Positions 40,792 through 51,355 are shown, numbered from the stretch's first letter. The stretch is 64,000 nucleotides of DNA from Peribacillus simplex (GCF_001578185.1 NZ_CP011008.1:3562001-3626000), one strand, 5' to 3'. Notes: a model not told the origin generated them from the sequence alone. A program made the numbers and translations.

Positions 40792-42627
40792 TTATTTTTT
40801 TGGTGTCGTATCATCCATTTTCAAAACAGCCATGAAAGCTTCTTGCGGCACTTCAACGGAACCTACCTGTTTCATCCGCTTTTTACCTTCTTTCTGTTTT
40901 TCGAGCAACTTACGTTTACGGGAAATATCGCCGCCGTAACATTTAGCCAATACGTTTTTCCGCATTGCACTAATCGAAGAACGGGCCACGATTTTTTGCC
41001 CGATTGCCGCTTGGATCGGCACTTCAAATTGTTGTCTTGGAATCAATTTCTTCAATTTTTCAACAATGACTTTACCGCGTTCATAGGCAAAGTCCTTATG
41101 AACGATGAAACTTAAAGCATCGACGGTTTCAGCATTCAGTAAGATATCCATCTTCACAAGCTTGGACGGTTTGTAGCCAATCAACTCATAATCGAATGAA
41201 GCATAGCCTCTTGTATTGGATTTCAATTGATCGAAGAAATCATACACGATTTCCGATAAAGGTATTTCATAATGAATGCTCACACGGGTCTCATCGATAT
41301 ATTCCATATCAATGAAGTTGCCGCGTTTATTTTGACAGATTTCCATGATCGTTCCGACGAACTCCGTCGGTGCCATCATCGTCGCTTTGACGTATGGCTC
41401 CTCGACCCGTTCAATCTTTTGAGCATCTGGCATATTAGACGGGTTATCTACTTTCAGGACCGTTCCGTCTGTTTGGATCACATCATAAATAACACTCGGC
41501 GCAGTTGTGATCAGATCAATTTTGAATTCACGTTCAATCCGTTCCTGGATAATTTCCATATGAAGGAGTCCAAGGAATCCGCAACGGAAACCGAAGCCCA
41601 ATGCTTGCGATGATTCCGCTTCGAACTGCAGCGCTGAATCGTTCAATTCCAATTTCTCTAACGCATCCCGTAAATCATTGAATTTCGATGCGTCAATTGG
41701 GTATAGACCGCAATATACCATCGGATTCATCTTCCGGTAGCCCGGCAATGGCTCTGTCGCACTATTCACGGCACTGGTAATCGTATCACCAACAGTCGTA
41801 TCACCAACGTTTTTAATGGCTGCCGTAAGGAAACCTACATCACCGACGTTCAGTTCATCCAACAGCTGGGTCTTTGGATTGAAGACACCCAATTCGGTTA
41901 CATCAAATTCCTTGCCCGTGGACATCATTTTGATTTTGTCGCCCACTTTAATGGAACCTTCAACAACACGGATATAAGCAACCACACCGCGGTACGCATC
42001 AAACAGTGAATCGAAAATAAGCGCCTTGAACGGGGCATCGGGATCTCCCTGTGGAGCTGGGACCAATTCAACGACCTGCTCCAAAATCTCCTCGATTCCG
42101 ATTCCCGCTTTAGCTGAAGCCAAAACTGCATCGGAAGCATCCAACCCGATTACTTCCTCGATTTCTCCACGTACCCGTTCCGGATCGGCACTCGGCAAAT
42201 CAATTTTATTGATGACCGGAATGATTTCCAGATTGTTGTCCAAAGCTAAATACACGTTTGCAAGCGTTTGGGCCTCAATACCCTGTGCCGCATCGACAAC
42301 AAGGACAGCCCCTTCACAAGCTGCAAGGCTTCGTGACACTTCATACGTAAAATCGACATGTCCCGGTGTATCAATAAGATGGAAAATATATTCTTCGCCA
42401 TCTTTCGCATTATATTTCAATTGAATCGCATTCAATTTAATCGTAATTCCACGCTCACGCTCTAAATCCATGGAATCCAACAGTTGACTCTTCATTTCAC
42501 GCTGAGTCATGGCGTTCGTTTTTTCAATGATACGATCCGCCAATGTAGATTTACCATGATCAATATGAGCGATGATGGAAAAGTTACGAATCTTTGATTG
42601 TCTTTTTAATTTTTCTTCTCTATTCAT
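40792..42627 (-). CDS. lepA: Elongation factor 4 (LepA)
   Basis: Ribosome-binding GTPase implicated in back-translocation and 30S biogenesis. G1 [12 protein letters not shown] (about 17-28), G3 DTPGHVD, G4 NKIDLP, then domains II, III, V and the LepA-specific C-terminal domain with [19 protein letters not shown]. Start [19 protein letters not shown] at 42627 gives 611 residues; the frame is open further upstream through the promoter. Confidence 0.97.
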   Translation of the reverse strand: MNREEKLKRQSKIRNFSIIAHIDHGKSTLADRIIEKTNAMTQREMKSQLLDSMDLERERGITIKLNAIQLKYNAKDGEEYIFHLIDTPGHVDFTYEVSRSLAACEGAVLVVDAAQGIEAQTLANVYLALDNNLEIIPVINKIDLPSADPERVRGEIEEVIGLDASDAVLASAKAGIGIEEILEQVVELVPAPQGDPDAPFKALIFDSLFDAYRGVVAYIRVVEGSIKVGDKIKMMSTGKEFDVTELGVFNPKTQLLDELNVGDVGFLTAAIKNVGDTTVGDTITSAVNSATEPLPGYRKMNPMVYCGLYPIDASKFNDLRDALEKLELNDSALQFEAESSQALGFGFRCGFLGLLHMEIIQERIEREFKIDLITTAPSVIYDVIQTDGTVLKVDNPSNMPDAQKIERVEEPYVKATMMAPTEFVGTIMEICQNKRGNFIDMEYIDETRVSIHYEIPLSEIVYDFFDQLKSNTRGYASFDYELIGYKPSKLVKMDILLNAETVDALSFIVHKDFAYERGKVIVEKLKKLIPRQQFEVPIQAAIGQKIVARSSISAMRKNVLAKCYGGDISRKRKLLEKQKEGKKRMKQVGSVEVPQEAFMAVLKMDDTTPKK

Positions 42628-42667
42628 GACGTTCACTCCCACTAGTCGACACAATACACTATTTTTT

Positions 42668-42696
42668 ATTATATCAATAGAAAATGCAAGATTCAA
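42668..42696 (-). promoter_or_regulatory. Sigma-A promoter of lepA
   Basis: Minus strand TTGAAT (42691-42696), 17-base spacer ending in TGA, TATAAT (42668-42673): good hexamers with an extended -10. Confidence 0.85.
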
Positions 42697-42737
42697 CAGA
42701 ATAGTTACAAAAGAAGCATCATTACAGGGCAAAGCAT

Positions 42738-42774
42738 AAAAAAAGGCTGCATTCCGGATTCGGATGCAGCCTTT
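42738..42774 (-). terminator. Terminator after yqxA
   Basis: Minus strand AAAGGCTGCATCCG pairs with CGGAATGCAGCCTTT and is followed by T7. It closes the spoIIP-yqxA unit before the lepA promoter. Confidence 0.9.
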
Positions 42775-42803
42775 GGATAGGGCACACTCAACTTATTCCA
42801 CAC

Positions 42804-43127
42804 CTAAATCATATCGATAAGTGCTTGGAAGGCCCCTGATATGGTATCTCCAAGTGCTTTGCCGATCGAAGAGAAAAAGTTGAATGCTTTCATTTCTTCA
42901 AGCTTTTCTTTTTTCGTCTCCAAATCATGACTTGTTACTTTTTGTCCAAGGATATCCGCTTCCATCTCCCCTTTGTCCGATTGGTTAATGATGAATGCAC
43001 TATTCAAAGAGGGATCCTCATACCCCTTCATCTTTTTCATCCCATCGTTCGCTTGCTGCATCCCAATAAGGACACCTAAAAATAATACGAGTACAATCCC
43101 TGTACATTTCAACCAAAATCGAACCAT
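42804..43127 (-). CDS. yqxA: YqxA (DUF3679) family protein
   Basis: 107-residue protein of unknown function located between spoIIP and lepA in bacilli. One N-terminal membrane helix (CTGIVLVLFLGVLIGM, about 8-23) and a soluble, charged remainder (LEEMKAFNFFSSIGKALGDTI). It lies 19 bases after spoIIP and is probably made with it during sporulation. Confidence 0.8.
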   Translation of the reverse strand: MVRFWLKCTGIVLVLFLGVLIGMQQANDGMKKMKGYEDPSLNSAFIINQSDKGEMEADILGQKVTSHDLETKKEKLEEMKAFNFFSSIGKALGDTISGAFQALIDMI

Positions 43128-43146
43128 GATAGAGAACTCCTTTCAA

Positions 43147-44346
43147 TTACTTCGCTTCCGATTCCCCAGTCGTTTTATCCACTGCTTTGGCATCCCAATA
43201 AAATTCGCTGAAAGCATCGCTAAAGGCATCAACGGTTAAGTACATTTCCTCGAATGTATTATCAACACCGCCAATTTCAATGAGCATGGCATTGCCTGAC
43301 AAATCCTGATTATATATACCATTATGTCTAGTTCCGCCCTGTTTCATAAGCCCGCGTGAAATCCCTGGGTATTTTTTCTCCAAAGCTATATGAAGCTTAT
43401 TGGCAAGTGCGGCATTTTTTTCATAGTTCGGATTATTGCCCCCGATCACGAAGGCGATTTTGGCATACTCTTTACCTTTGATCGTAATTGTCGTATCTTT
43501 TTTCCGCTTTGCATCGCGATGGATATCAATCAGATATTCCAAATCTTTGTTAGTGGCCAATGCCGTCTGGACTGACTTTCGGGATTCTTGATAGGATTTG
43601 GTATAATTCAATCCTTTATTATTGAGATTTCCCATGATATCCGTTTTATCGAGCGAGGAACCAATCCCCTTATCAGCCAGATCTTCAACCATCCTTTTCC
43701 CGAGTTTCGTAATATTGATTTTAGAATGGTAGGCCAGATCCGGATTGGTCACCCCTTTTAAATAAGGAAGGTACGATTCCCGGTTATGGCTATGATAAAT
43801 CTCGACCACTTTCCGGCCATTGGTCGTTTGATTCGGCTGATTGGCCACTCCTTTTTCCGGTTCTTCAATCTCATCCAGGTTTTGCAGGGATGCATCCCTT
43901 TCTTCATTCAGGACGTCTACTGGCGGTGAGGATTCATACGGCATATTCGTATAATTCGTCCCCTCCCCAGCCACGAGGATTTCATTATCAAAAATCGAGA
44001 AGCCAGGAAGTTCCCGGCCAAGTAAACTTCGCGGGTCCTCAAATGAAATGTTAGTCGAGACTTTTATCAATTGATTCGTGATCACCGATTCCTGCTTACC
44101 TTCTGGCAGGGCATTAAAAAAATAATGATTTTCATTTGCCAGCATCGCGAACAGCATTTTTCCTGAAAATTGGTTCGCAACGGTATGTACGGAATTCGAG
44201 GATATCCGATATTCCGGTCTTAGGGAAGTCATGACCCCGCTGACTGAAAAAACAAAAAGAAGCAAGGCGAGAATACCTAGAAAAGTTTTTATTATTGTTG
44301 ATCCGTGAATGGCTGTTATGATTCCTGGCGAATTTCTTCTTTTCAT
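43147..44346 (-). CDS. spoIIP: Stage II sporulation protein P
   Basis: Cell-wall amidase/endopeptidase that acts with SpoIID and SpoIIM in septal thinning and engulfment. N-terminal membrane anchor (TFLGILALLLFVFSVSGVM, about 21-39), a linker with Glu-rich segment, and the catalytic domain with EIYHSHNRESYLPY (about 180), IDIHRDAKRK (about 275) and IEIGGVDNT (Glu). 399 residues. Follows gpr, the conserved gpr-spoIIP order. Confidence 0.96.
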   Translation of the reverse strand: MKRRNSPGIITAIHGSTIIKTFLGILALLLFVFSVSGVMTSLRPEYRISSNSVHTVANQFSGKMLFAMLANENHYFFNALPEGKQESVITNQLIKVSTNISFEDPRSLLGRELPGFSIFDNEILVAGEGTNYTNMPYESSPPVDVLNEERDASLQNLDEIEEPEKGVANQPNQTTNGRKVVEIYHSHNRESYLPYLKGVTNPDLAYHSKINITKLGKRMVEDLADKGIGSSLDKTDIMGNLNNKGLNYTKSYQESRKSVQTALATNKDLEYLIDIHRDAKRKKDTTITIKGKEYAKIAFVIGGNNPNYEKNAALANKLHIALEKKYPGISRGLMKQGGTRHNGIYNQDLSGNAMLIEIGGVDNTFEEMYLTVDAFSDAFSEFYWDAKAVDKTTGESEAK

Positions 44347-44432
44347 TCTTCCACCCTCTCTATAGCTTGTCTATTAATACCTATGACTTTGCTAGAAAGG
44401 GTAGAACACCATTTTTGGGCACTTAAAATGAT

Positions 44433-45551
44433 TTAACGGGTATAGTAACCGGTATTTTCTTGATTTATTGAATGATGGAGCGCTGCATTTAACCCATTGG
44501 CTATCAAATTGGCCATATCCTCAATGAAAACATCCACTTCCTTCGGTGTAACCATTAAATTTTGGCCAAGCGGTGACAGCACCTCATATATCAATTTCCG
44601 TTTCTCTTCATCAGGGAGGACACCTATCATCCCCAAGAAGGTTTGGCGTTCCTTTTCGCCTGGCATATCCTCTTCGGTCAGCTTTGTACGTTTTCCAAAA
44701 CTGAATCCAGCGGGTGCCAATGAACGTGATGGTCTGTCCCCTTCATTCAATTCCTTGCCGAAATGCTTCAATATATAATCAATCGTATCACTGGCAATTG
44801 ATACGGCATCTACTACGGTTGGTATTCCAATAGCTATAACAGGAACTCCCAGTGTTTCCTGACTCAATTCTTTTCGTTTATTTCCCACACCAGAACCTGG
44901 ATGGATGCCTGTATCCGTAATTTGAATCGTTGAATTCACACGGTCGATCGAACGGGCAGCCAAGGCATCAACGACGATCAGGAAATCAGGGTTACTTTTT
45001 TCGATGACCCCTTTTATGATGTCACTCGTCTCGATTCCCGTAATCCCCATCACACCAGGGGAAATCGCACTGACCGGGCGATAGCCTTCCTTGACGGACT
45101 CCGGCTGCAATTCGAACAAATGCCTCGTGACTACAAGATTCTCAACGACAGCAGGCCCTAGAGCATCGGGAGTAACATTCCAATTACCAAGTCCGACAAC
45201 TAAACAACTGCTTTCTTTGGTGATTTTATTCCGTTGCAAGAAGTAAGCCAGTTCGTTGGCAAACACCTTTTCCACCCGCTGCTGGGTATCCGTATCCTGC
45301 TGGCGGATCCCCTGGACTTCGATGGTCAAGTAGCTGCCCTTTTTTTTACCGATTTCTTTTTCCCCCTCAGCCGTGACCTCGACTAAGGATACCTTCAGAT
45401 CATCCACTTCTTTTTCCTTAATAATGACCCCTTCGATTCGGGATACATCCACTTCCTCAACAACACCTTTATGTTCAAGGGCAATTTCCTTTGCTTCAAT
45501 CGCCAAATCTGTTCGAATTCCGTATTCACTAAGGTCCAAATTATTTTCCAT
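44433..45551 (-). CDS. gpr: Germination protease GPR
   Basis: Spore protease that degrades small acid-soluble proteins on germination; made as a zymogen in the forespore under sigma-F/sigma-G. The N-terminal propeptide region with [13 protein letters not shown] carries the autoprocessing site of the family. Family blocks include [16 protein letters not shown] and [21 protein letters not shown]. 372 residues. A possible sigma-G-like -35 (TGAATA) lies about 90 bases upstream, but I cannot fix a matching -10. Confidence 0.96.
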   Translation of the reverse strand: MENNLDLSEYGIRTDLAIEAKEIALEHKGVVEEVDVSRIEGVIIKEKEVDDLKVSLVEVTAEGEKEIGKKKGSYLTIEVQGIRQQDTDTQQRVEKVFANELAYFLQRNKITKESSCLVVGLGNWNVTPDALGPAVVENLVVTRHLFELQPESVKEGYRPVSAISPGVMGITGIETSDIIKGVIEKSNPDFLIVVDALAARSIDRVNSTIQITDTGIHPGSGVGNKRKELSQETLGVPVIAIGIPTVVDAVSIASDTIDYILKHFGKELNEGDRPSRSLAPAGFSFGKRTKLTEEDMPGEKERQTFLGMIGVLPDEEKRKLIYEVLSPLGQNLMVTPKEVDVFIEDMANLIANGLNAALHHSINQENTGYYTR

Positions 45552-45792
45552 AACGGCCTCCTGATGTTTGAATTGATATCTAATCTAGTAATTTCCATAG
45601 TCTCTCTTAAACATTCTGTCGTTTTTGCTTTTTTATTATTCATTTTTTTGGTACAATGAACCATGACGAGATGAATTTATTCCTGAAATTATAATTCCTT
45701 TTCGATTCTCAATCTGAAGTATTGCATATTTATGAGCAGTCTGATAGAATATCACTTGTGCTATTTGATATGGATTTGAAAAGTCGAGTTCA

Positions 45793-45798
45793 TATAAT
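45793..45798 (+). promoter_or_regulatory. Candidate -10 of rpsT
   Basis: TATAAT 29 bases before the rpsT start; the upstream hexamer at suitable spacing is weak (TGGATT). Confidence 0.4.
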
Positions 45799-45826
45799 CT
45801 CGATTTCTTTGTAGGAGGTGAACGGA

Positions 45827-46093
45827 ATGCCAAACATTAAATCTGCTATTAAACGTGTAAAAATTAACGACAAAAAACGCGTTCATAACATTACTGTTAG
45901 ATCAACTATGCGTACTACAGTGAAAAATGCTGAAGTTGCATTAGCTGGTGAAAACGTTGAAGCTGCTAAAGAAGCTCTATTAACAGCTGCTGTGAAATTA
46001 GACAAAGCTGCATCTAAAGGATTAATCCATAAAAATGCGGCAGCCCGTAAAAAATCTCGTTTAGCGAAAAGACTTAACGCTCTTAACGCATAA
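45827..46093 (+). CDS. rpsT: 30S ribosomal protein S20
   Basis: 88-residue basic ribosomal protein binding 16S rRNA early in 30S assembly (MPNIKSAIKRVKINDKK to KRLNALNA). The ATG at 45827 has AGGAGGTGAAC upstream; the listed GTG 9 bases before is part of that site. Codon use is AT-rich and biased, as for highly expressed genes. Divergent from gpr, convergent with holA. Confidence 0.98.
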   Translation: MPNIKSAIKRVKINDKKRVHNITVRSTMRTTVKNAEVALAGENVEAAKEALLTAAVKLDKAASKGLIHKNAAARKKSRLAKRLNALNA

Positions 46094-46104
46094 TGACAAA
46101 AAAT

Positions 46105-46133
46105 TAAACGATCCAATTGGATCGTTTTTTTTG
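46105..46133 (+). terminator. Terminator after rpsT
   Basis: AAACGATCC, loop AATT or shorter, GGATCGTTT followed by T6. Confidence 0.88.
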
Positions 46134-46150
46134 TGCGTGTTTTTTTGTTC

Positions 46151-46184
46151 AAAAAAGGTGACAGGGTTTCTGCCACCTTTTTTA
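46151..46184 (-). terminator. Terminator after holA
   Basis: AAAGGTGACAG and CTGCCACCTTT (one mismatch) with A/T runs on both sides, directly after the holA stop on the minus strand. Confidence 0.82.
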
Positions 46185-47198
46185 TCATCTAATTTTCAAG
46201 AGCAGCAATTCAAGTGTTATCGCCTTATCTGCCTGTCCAGTCTTCATTTTATAATCCGCCTCCGCTAAGTCGTTCATGATGCTCAACAGCTCGCGTTCCT
46301 GGAATTTTCCCGTCTTTTCAAGTGCCAGCTTTACCCTGTAGGGGTGCACCTTCAGTTGTCCTGCAATTTTTTGCTGGCTATAGCCTTGACGTGAAAGCTC
46401 TTTCACCTGATACATTAACCTGACCTGTCCCGCCATAACACTCAATATCTTGATCGGCTCTTCATTCTGCCTGAGAAGATCGTGTAAAATCGTCATGGCA
46501 CTCTCCATCTTCCGCTGCAAAACATGGTCAACAAGCGTGAAGATATTCTGCTCAAGGGATTTAGCGACCAGCTTTTCCACTACCTCGACCGTAATGTGTT
46601 TATCAGCTTCAGCATAAAGCACCATTTTATCCAATTCATTTGTCAGCATCATCAGATTCGTTCCTGCAAGTTCAAGTAAAAGCTCTGTAGCTTGTTCATC
46701 TATTTGGACGGAAGAGGTTGCGACCCGCTCCTTCACCCACCCCTTTAATTCATGGTCACCAAGCTTCTTTGCCTCAACGAGAACCGCCTTACGCTTCAGT
46801 TCCTTGGTGACTTTTTTCCGTTCATCCAGTTTCTCATAAGGTGCGGTCAACACGACAATAGAATAAGGAACGGGATCAGCCAAATAGGCTTCAAGCCTTT
46901 TCACATTATGTTCAACTCTTGATTTCGTTTTTTCAGCTGTCAGAAAAAATGGGTTTTGCATGAAAACTAGACGCCTTTCCCCGATAAATGGGAGGGTTTC
47001 AACATCTTCAAGCGCTGTTTCAACAGGCGTCTCTTCCAAATCAAATTGAGAAAAGTTAAAATCCATCTCATCTTCGTGAAGGACATTCTCGATCAATAGC
47101 TGCTTCGTTTCATTAATTAGATAGGCCTCCGTTCCATATAACATGTATACTGGCGCGAATTGCCCTTTTTTTATACTTTTCCATACGTCTAATACCAA
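46185..47198 (-). CDS. holA: DNA polymerase III delta subunit
   Basis: Clamp-loader subunit that opens the beta clamp. The N-terminal AAA+-like domain starts VLDVWKSIKKGQFAPVYMLYGTEAYLINE; helical lid and collar domains follow with KTGQADKAITLELLLLKI at the end. I use TTG ending 47198, with GAGGCGG upstream, since homologs begin at the same point (VxDVWKSxKKG); the longer ATG frame adds a basic leader. 337 residues. Confidence 0.94.
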   Translation of the reverse strand: MVLDVWKSIKKGQFAPVYMLYGTEAYLINETKQLLIENVLHEDEMDFNFSQFDLEETPVETALEDVETLPFIGERRLVFMQNPFFLTAEKTKSRVEHNVKRLEAYLADPVPYSIVVLTAPYEKLDERKKVTKELKRKAVLVEAKKLGDHELKGWVKERVATSSVQIDEQATELLLELAGTNLMMLTNELDKMVLYAEADKHITVEVVEKLVAKSLEQNIFTLVDHVLQRKMESAMTILHDLLRQNEEPIKILSVMAGQVRLMYQVKELSRQGYSQQKIAGQLKVHPYRVKLALEKTGKFQERELLSIMNDLAEADYKMKTGQADKAITLELLLLKIR

Positions 47199-47542
47199 TA
47201 GAATCCGCCTCTTTTTTATGTATTCTTCTCTAATGGTATAGGTGGATGGACCATTTGACAAGCTATAAAGGGAACTAGCCCTCTAAAGGGCTAATTCCGG
47301 ATCTATATGAACACTTTCAAGAAAGGCCCGGGTAATCTCCCTTGAAAGCGGGTAAAGTATTCATGTAGAATTCAAAAATCGAGCTTTGCTTTTTCGCTTG
47401 CTTTGTTTGTACTTTTATTTTGACCTCAAAATCCCAAACTATTTGTGACAACTCTTGTCAGTAAAGGAAATGAAGAAGTGTAGCCTGTAGATTTTTTTTT
47501 GGTAATGTTTTATACTATTAGCAGAAATAGGAGGGGTAAACA
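47199..47542. other. Gap between holA and yqzM with two inverted repeats
   Basis: A 12-bp inverted repeat GGAACTAGCCCT/AGGGCTAATTCC sits at 47271-47298 (loop CTAA, no U-run). At 47307-47364 ATGAACACTTT can pair with AAAGTATTCAT, and CTTTCAAG with CTTGAAAG, the two helices sharing the CTTT. I see no ORF with a ribosome binding site. A TATACT near the yqzM end could be its -10. Confidence 0.55.
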
Positions 47543-47677
47543 ATGAACGAATTCGAAAAGAATGTCCAATCAAAAACAGATGACGTCGCTGATTCCGCTA
47601 TGGGATTCATCGGTTCTTTTGTATTTTTCGCCGCCATGTTCACCATAGCTGTCGTCATTAAAGCTGTCGGATCCTGA
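47543..47677 (+). CDS. yqzM: YqzM family small membrane protein
   Basis: 44-residue protein with an N-terminus MNEFEKNVQSKTDD almost the same as B. subtilis YqzM, and one membrane helix (about 21-42, GSFVFFAAMFTIAVVI). AGGAGGGG precedes the ATG. Function unknown. Its position next to comEC is conserved. Confidence 0.9.
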   Translation: MNEFEKNVQSKTDDVADSAMGFIGSFVFFAAMFTIAVVIKAVGS

Positions 47678-47753
47678 TTTCATTTACTACATGCACTTAT
47701 TTTTCCTGAAGGAGGCTGCCGTTGCAGTCTCTTTCTTATTGATTTTCTACATA

Positions 47754-50060
47754 CTATGGAAGAGTCTTCCGAAAGGTTCCTTTACTTTTATAATACTTGT
47801 AAATAATAGCTCCATCCTCATCCGTCCTGAACACTTTAATGCCATTTCCCTCCAGATTTCCAATTATGTCTCCATGAGGGTGACCGTAGCGATTATCCTT
47901 TCCAACTGAAATAAGCGCAGCTTTCGACTGTAGCTGTTCAAGGAAGGGCGTGGAAGAAGATGTTTTACTGCCATGGTGACCAACCTTCAAGATATCCGCC
48001 TGCAGCTGCGGAAATGCGCTTAACAGTTCCCTTTCCCCCTCTTCTCCCATATCTCCAGTCAATAGCCATGACAATCCCCCAAGCTTTGCTAATAGAACTA
48101 TCGAGGAATCATTCTTATCCTCTTCTTTTTCATATGGACTTAGCACGGAAAACGCAGCTTCGCCCACTGCCCAATGATCCCCCCTCTTCGTAACCGTCAT
48201 TTTAATCTTTTTATCTCTTGCAATGGACACAAAATCCAAATCCCGATAATGCTCTTCACTCCAGCCTCCAATAACAATCTCCCTCACCTTGAAATTTTCA
48301 ATTAATTCCTTTGCACTTCCCATATGATCTGAATCTGCATGAGTTAAAATCAGTTTGTCCAAGTGCTGGATTCCCTTACTTTTCAATAATGGAATAATGA
48401 TATCATCCGCCGTATTGAATTTCTTTCTCCTTTTTGCCCATGTTTCGATTGGAAATGTAATTTGCCCTCCCGTATCAATCAGATAATTACCGCGATTGAA
48501 CGGCAGGATAATTAAAATGGAGTCACCTTGTCCAACATCGATTATCTGTACTTCACCAAAAGGTGAGAACCTTTGTAAATTATATTGAAAAAGCAAAAGG
48601 ACAATCATGATTCCGCACCAGACTTTACATTTTTCAAAAGATTCATCCCAAGTCAGGTATAACCCTAAAAGGGAAATAACAAGTAATGTCATCATGATGA
48701 AAGGCGGTTTTCCAAACGTAATGGATGCAAGGGGCAAATCCGATACCGCATCCGCGGCTTTATTAGAGAGTATGAAAGTGAAGTTCAAAATTGATATGAG
48801 GGGTTGCCCCAAGGAAGGTAGCAATAAATGAATGAAGAGGGTAATCAGTGAAAATGGCAGCAAGATGATGGAATAAAGAGGAATATACAATACGTTCAAG
48901 AACACGCCAAGAAAAGATACTTCAAAAAAGTGAAATAGTAAAATGGGAAGGGCAGCCAATTGGGATATGGAACTGATGATAAATAGCTGCATCGTTTTTT
49001 GCGGGTATTGTAAGAAAATGCTTGAGGACATGATAATGGAGAAAGTGACTGCGAATGAAAGCTGAAAGCCTATATCATAGAGCATATTAGGCTTAAAAAA
49101 CAACAGTGCCATGTAAACCGATGCAATTGTGGCACCCGCCGAGATTCGCTTTTTGAACAGCAGGAGTAAAAAGAAAAGCATAGCCATTAAACACGATCTA
49201 ACCACTGATGGGCTAGCACCTGAAAGTATCATGTAAATTGGAAGGAAAATTAGAATGGCTACCATCATATTTTCCCTTGTAATTCCAACCCTGATGCCAA
49301 GATAAAATAACATTCCCGTTAAAAAACTTACATGAAGACCGGAAATCGCCAGTAAATGAACCAGACCCAACCGCTGATAATTAGTAAGGTCGACTTCATC
49401 TATATCTGTCTGGTCGCCGAATATGAGAGCTTTGACAAAACCGCTCGATTCTTCCGGAAAGTGTTTACTAATATACGTAATTCCCTTCATTCGCAAATTA
49501 CGAATCGAAACTACAATCGAGTTTCCAACCTCTTGGCATTCTCGAAATGAAATGGAATCTGCTTTAAATATCCAATGTGTGCCTTGGCGCAAAAGATAAC
49601 GCTGGTAATCGAAACTGTTTTCATTCCTGTTTTTGTCGGGAACTTGCAAATTCCCTTTGGCCGGACATGATAAACCGATTCGCAGAAGCTGGCTAAGCTT
49701 TGCTTTTTCTTGTTCGGTGGTGATGTTATAACGAAGCATTAGCCGCTCGCCTTTCTCACTGCCAACGAATCCTTTTAATGAATTTCCATCAATATTCGGT
49801 GGATCGGTAAATGTGATGATGAATCGACTTTCCGTTCCATGATATACAGAGTTGTTCCGGTGATCGGAGAAAGAGGCAGCCCCTAAGAAAATCCCCATGA
49901 GCACTAAATGAAGGCTAAGGGCCTTTACGCTCAACCCGACTGATAAATAAAGGAAACAGAGAAAAATAAGGATAATGATCAGCTGCCCTACATGTAAAAA
50001 TGAATGGGCCGAAACCCCAAATGTAGCCGAAACGGCTAATAAGATAAGGTGTCTAGCCAT
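47754..50060 (-). CDS. comEC: Competence DNA channel protein ComEC
   Basis: Membrane channel for single-stranded DNA uptake in transformation. In 768 residues: N-terminal helices and an OB-like extracellular domain (about 60-190), the Competence domain with many helices (about 200-500; LLAISGLHVSFLTG), and a C-terminal metallo-beta-lactamase-like domain with LTHADSDHMG (about 573) and GHHGSKTSSS, the candidate nuclease part. No frameshift seen. Last gene of comEA-comEB-comEC. Confidence 0.96.
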   Translation of the reverse strand: MARHLILLAVSATFGVSAHSFLHVGQLIIILIFLCFLYLSVGLSVKALSLHLVLMGIFLGAASFSDHRNNSVYHGTESRFIITFTDPPNIDGNSLKGFVGSEKGERLMLRYNITTEQEKAKLSQLLRIGLSCPAKGNLQVPDKNRNENSFDYQRYLLRQGTHWIFKADSISFRECQEVGNSIVVSIRNLRMKGITYISKHFPEESSGFVKALIFGDQTDIDEVDLTNYQRLGLVHLLAISGLHVSFLTGMLFYLGIRVGITRENMMVAILIFLPIYMILSGASPSVVRSCLMAMLFFLLLLFKKRISAGATIASVYMALLFFKPNMLYDIGFQLSFAVTFSIIMSSSIFLQYPQKTMQLFIISSISQLAALPILLFHFFEVSFLGVFLNVLYIPLYSIILLPFSLITLFIHLLLPSLGQPLISILNFTFILSNKAADAVSDLPLASITFGKPPFIMMTLLVISLLGLYLTWDESFEKCKVWCGIMIVLLLFQYNLQRFSPFGEVQIIDVGQGDSILIILPFNRGNYLIDTGGQITFPIETWAKRRKKFNTADDIIIPLLKSKGIQHLDKLILTHADSDHMGSAKELIENFKVREIVIGGWSEEHYRDLDFVSIARDKKIKMTVTKRGDHWAVGEAAFSVLSPYEKEEDKNDSSIVLLAKLGGLSWLLTGDMGEEGERELLSAFPQLQADILKVGHHGSKTSSSTPFLEQLQSKAALISVGKDNRYGHPHGDIIGNLEGNGIKVFRTDEDGAIIYKYYKSKGTFRKTLP

Positions 50061-50079
50061 GCCTGCCCCCCCGTCCTAT

Positions 50080-50640
50080 TTAATTGTCAAATATCTGTTT
50101 GGCCTGCTTTTCCAGCTCCAATACAGCTTCTTTTCCCAGACCTGTTCGTTCAAGTTGGGCTAGCAACGAGAACACAAAGTCCTTTTTCTCTTTTCCATTA
50201 ACATCTATGGCCCCTTTCGCTTCGACCTTTTCTGTCTTGACACCAGCCTGTTTAAATAACTCCAGGGCATATGGATGGTTTTTGTAATTCTCCGCATAAT
50301 AAACAGCTTTGATTCCAGCTTGGATGAGTGATTTACAGCATTGAAGACATGGAAAATGTGTCACATATATTTCTGCCCCATCAGCTGGCACTCCAAATTT
50401 CGCACATTGTAAAAGTGCATTCATTTCAGCATGTATCGTTCTGACACAATGATTATCAATTACATAACAGCCATCATCAATACAGTGCGTCCCTCCTGCA
50501 ATGGACCCATTATATCCTCCCGCAATGATCCGGTTATCCCGGACGATCGTCGCTCCTACAGCGAGGCGTGTACATGTGCTTCTTAAAGCTAATAAATGGC
50601 TTTGCGCCATGAAATATTGATCCCAACTAATCCTGTTCAT
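50080..50640 (-). CDS. comEB: dCMP deaminase-family protein ComEB
   Basis: Cytidine/deoxycytidylate deaminase fold. The zinc motifs HAEMNALLQ (about 70) and PCLQCCKSL (about 98) are complete, so it should be active. It is in the comE operon but not needed for DNA uptake in B. subtilis. 186 residues. Separated from comEC by 19 bases. Confidence 0.94.
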   Translation of the reverse strand: MNRISWDQYFMAQSHLLALRSTCTRLAVGATIVRDNRIIAGGYNGSIAGGTHCIDDGCYVIDNHCVRTIHAEMNALLQCAKFGVPADGAEIYVTHFPCLQCCKSLIQAGIKAVYYAENYKNHPYALELFKQAGVKTEKVEAKGAIDVNGKEKKDFVFSLLAQLERTGLGKEAVLELEKQAKQIFDN

Positions 50641-50719
50641 GATGTATCCCCTTACTCCCTAGAATGATTTTCTTCAATTTTACCCTCTTCCTGTCCATTT
50701 GTGTAGCAAATTCAATCAT

Positions 50720-51355
50720 TCATTGCACCGAAATGGAATCCTGTAACTTTTCAAACGTTTTATCGCCGATTCCCGATACCTTCTTCAATTCATCTACTTG
50801 CTTGAATTTCCCCACTTTTTCCCTGTATTCCAGGATCGCAATCGCTTTGGATGGTCCAATTCCCGTCAGTGTTTCCAAATCTTCCTGCGTAGCTGTATTC
50901 AAGTTCACCTGTCTCCCTGACGGCCCCTTAGCGGCGGCATTACCAGGCGGACCGACTTGTATATCCTCCAAGATTCCCTTGTCTTCTTCACCTATTTCCG
51001 GTACATAGATGACCATTTGGTCTTCAACGATTTGGGCAAAGTTCACTTTATCCTTATCGGCCTTGTCCGTAAAACTGCCCGCATCTGTGATCAAATCGAT
51101 TACCCGGTCACCTGCCTGGGCCGTAAATAAGCCTGGGGCCTGCACCGCTCCTTTAACATCCACTTTAATGATTACTGGTTCGGCAGGCGTTTCATTTTCA
51201 CTTTGTTCAATTTTATCTTCATTTGCCGTAACAGCAAATATATCTTCCGTATCAACCGGACCTTTCCCTTGTTGCAAAAAAAAGTAAACTCCTGCTGCCC
51301 CAGATACCAACGCAACGGTAATCATCGCCATTTTCTTTTTTAAAATTTTTCCCAT
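50720..51355 (-). CDS. comEA: Competence DNA receptor ComEA
   Basis: Membrane-anchored protein that binds incoming double-stranded DNA. N-terminal anchor (about 10-27), an acidic linker, an SLBB domain (about 60-120; IKVDVKGAVQAPGLF), and a C-terminal double helix-hairpin-helix domain (VNLNTATQEDLETLTGIGPSKA and VDELKKVSGIGDKTFEKL) that contacts DNA. 211 residues. First gene of the operon; no clear ComK box seen upstream. Confidence 0.95.
   Translation of the reverse strand: MGKILKKKMAMITVALVSGAAGVYFFLQQGKGPVDTEDIFAVTANEDKIEQSENETPAEPVIIKVDVKGAVQAPGLFTAQAGDRVIDLITDAGSFTDKADKDKVNFAQIVEDQMVIYVPEIGEEDKGILEDIQVGPPGNAAAKGPSGRQVNLNTATQEDLETLTGIGPSKAIAILEYREKVGKFKQVDELKKVSGIGDKTFEKLQDSISVQ

Noticed and set aside
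47271-47298. Terminator for holA or yqzM
   Set aside because: The stem is good but no T-run follows on either strand, and the position is upstream of both genes.
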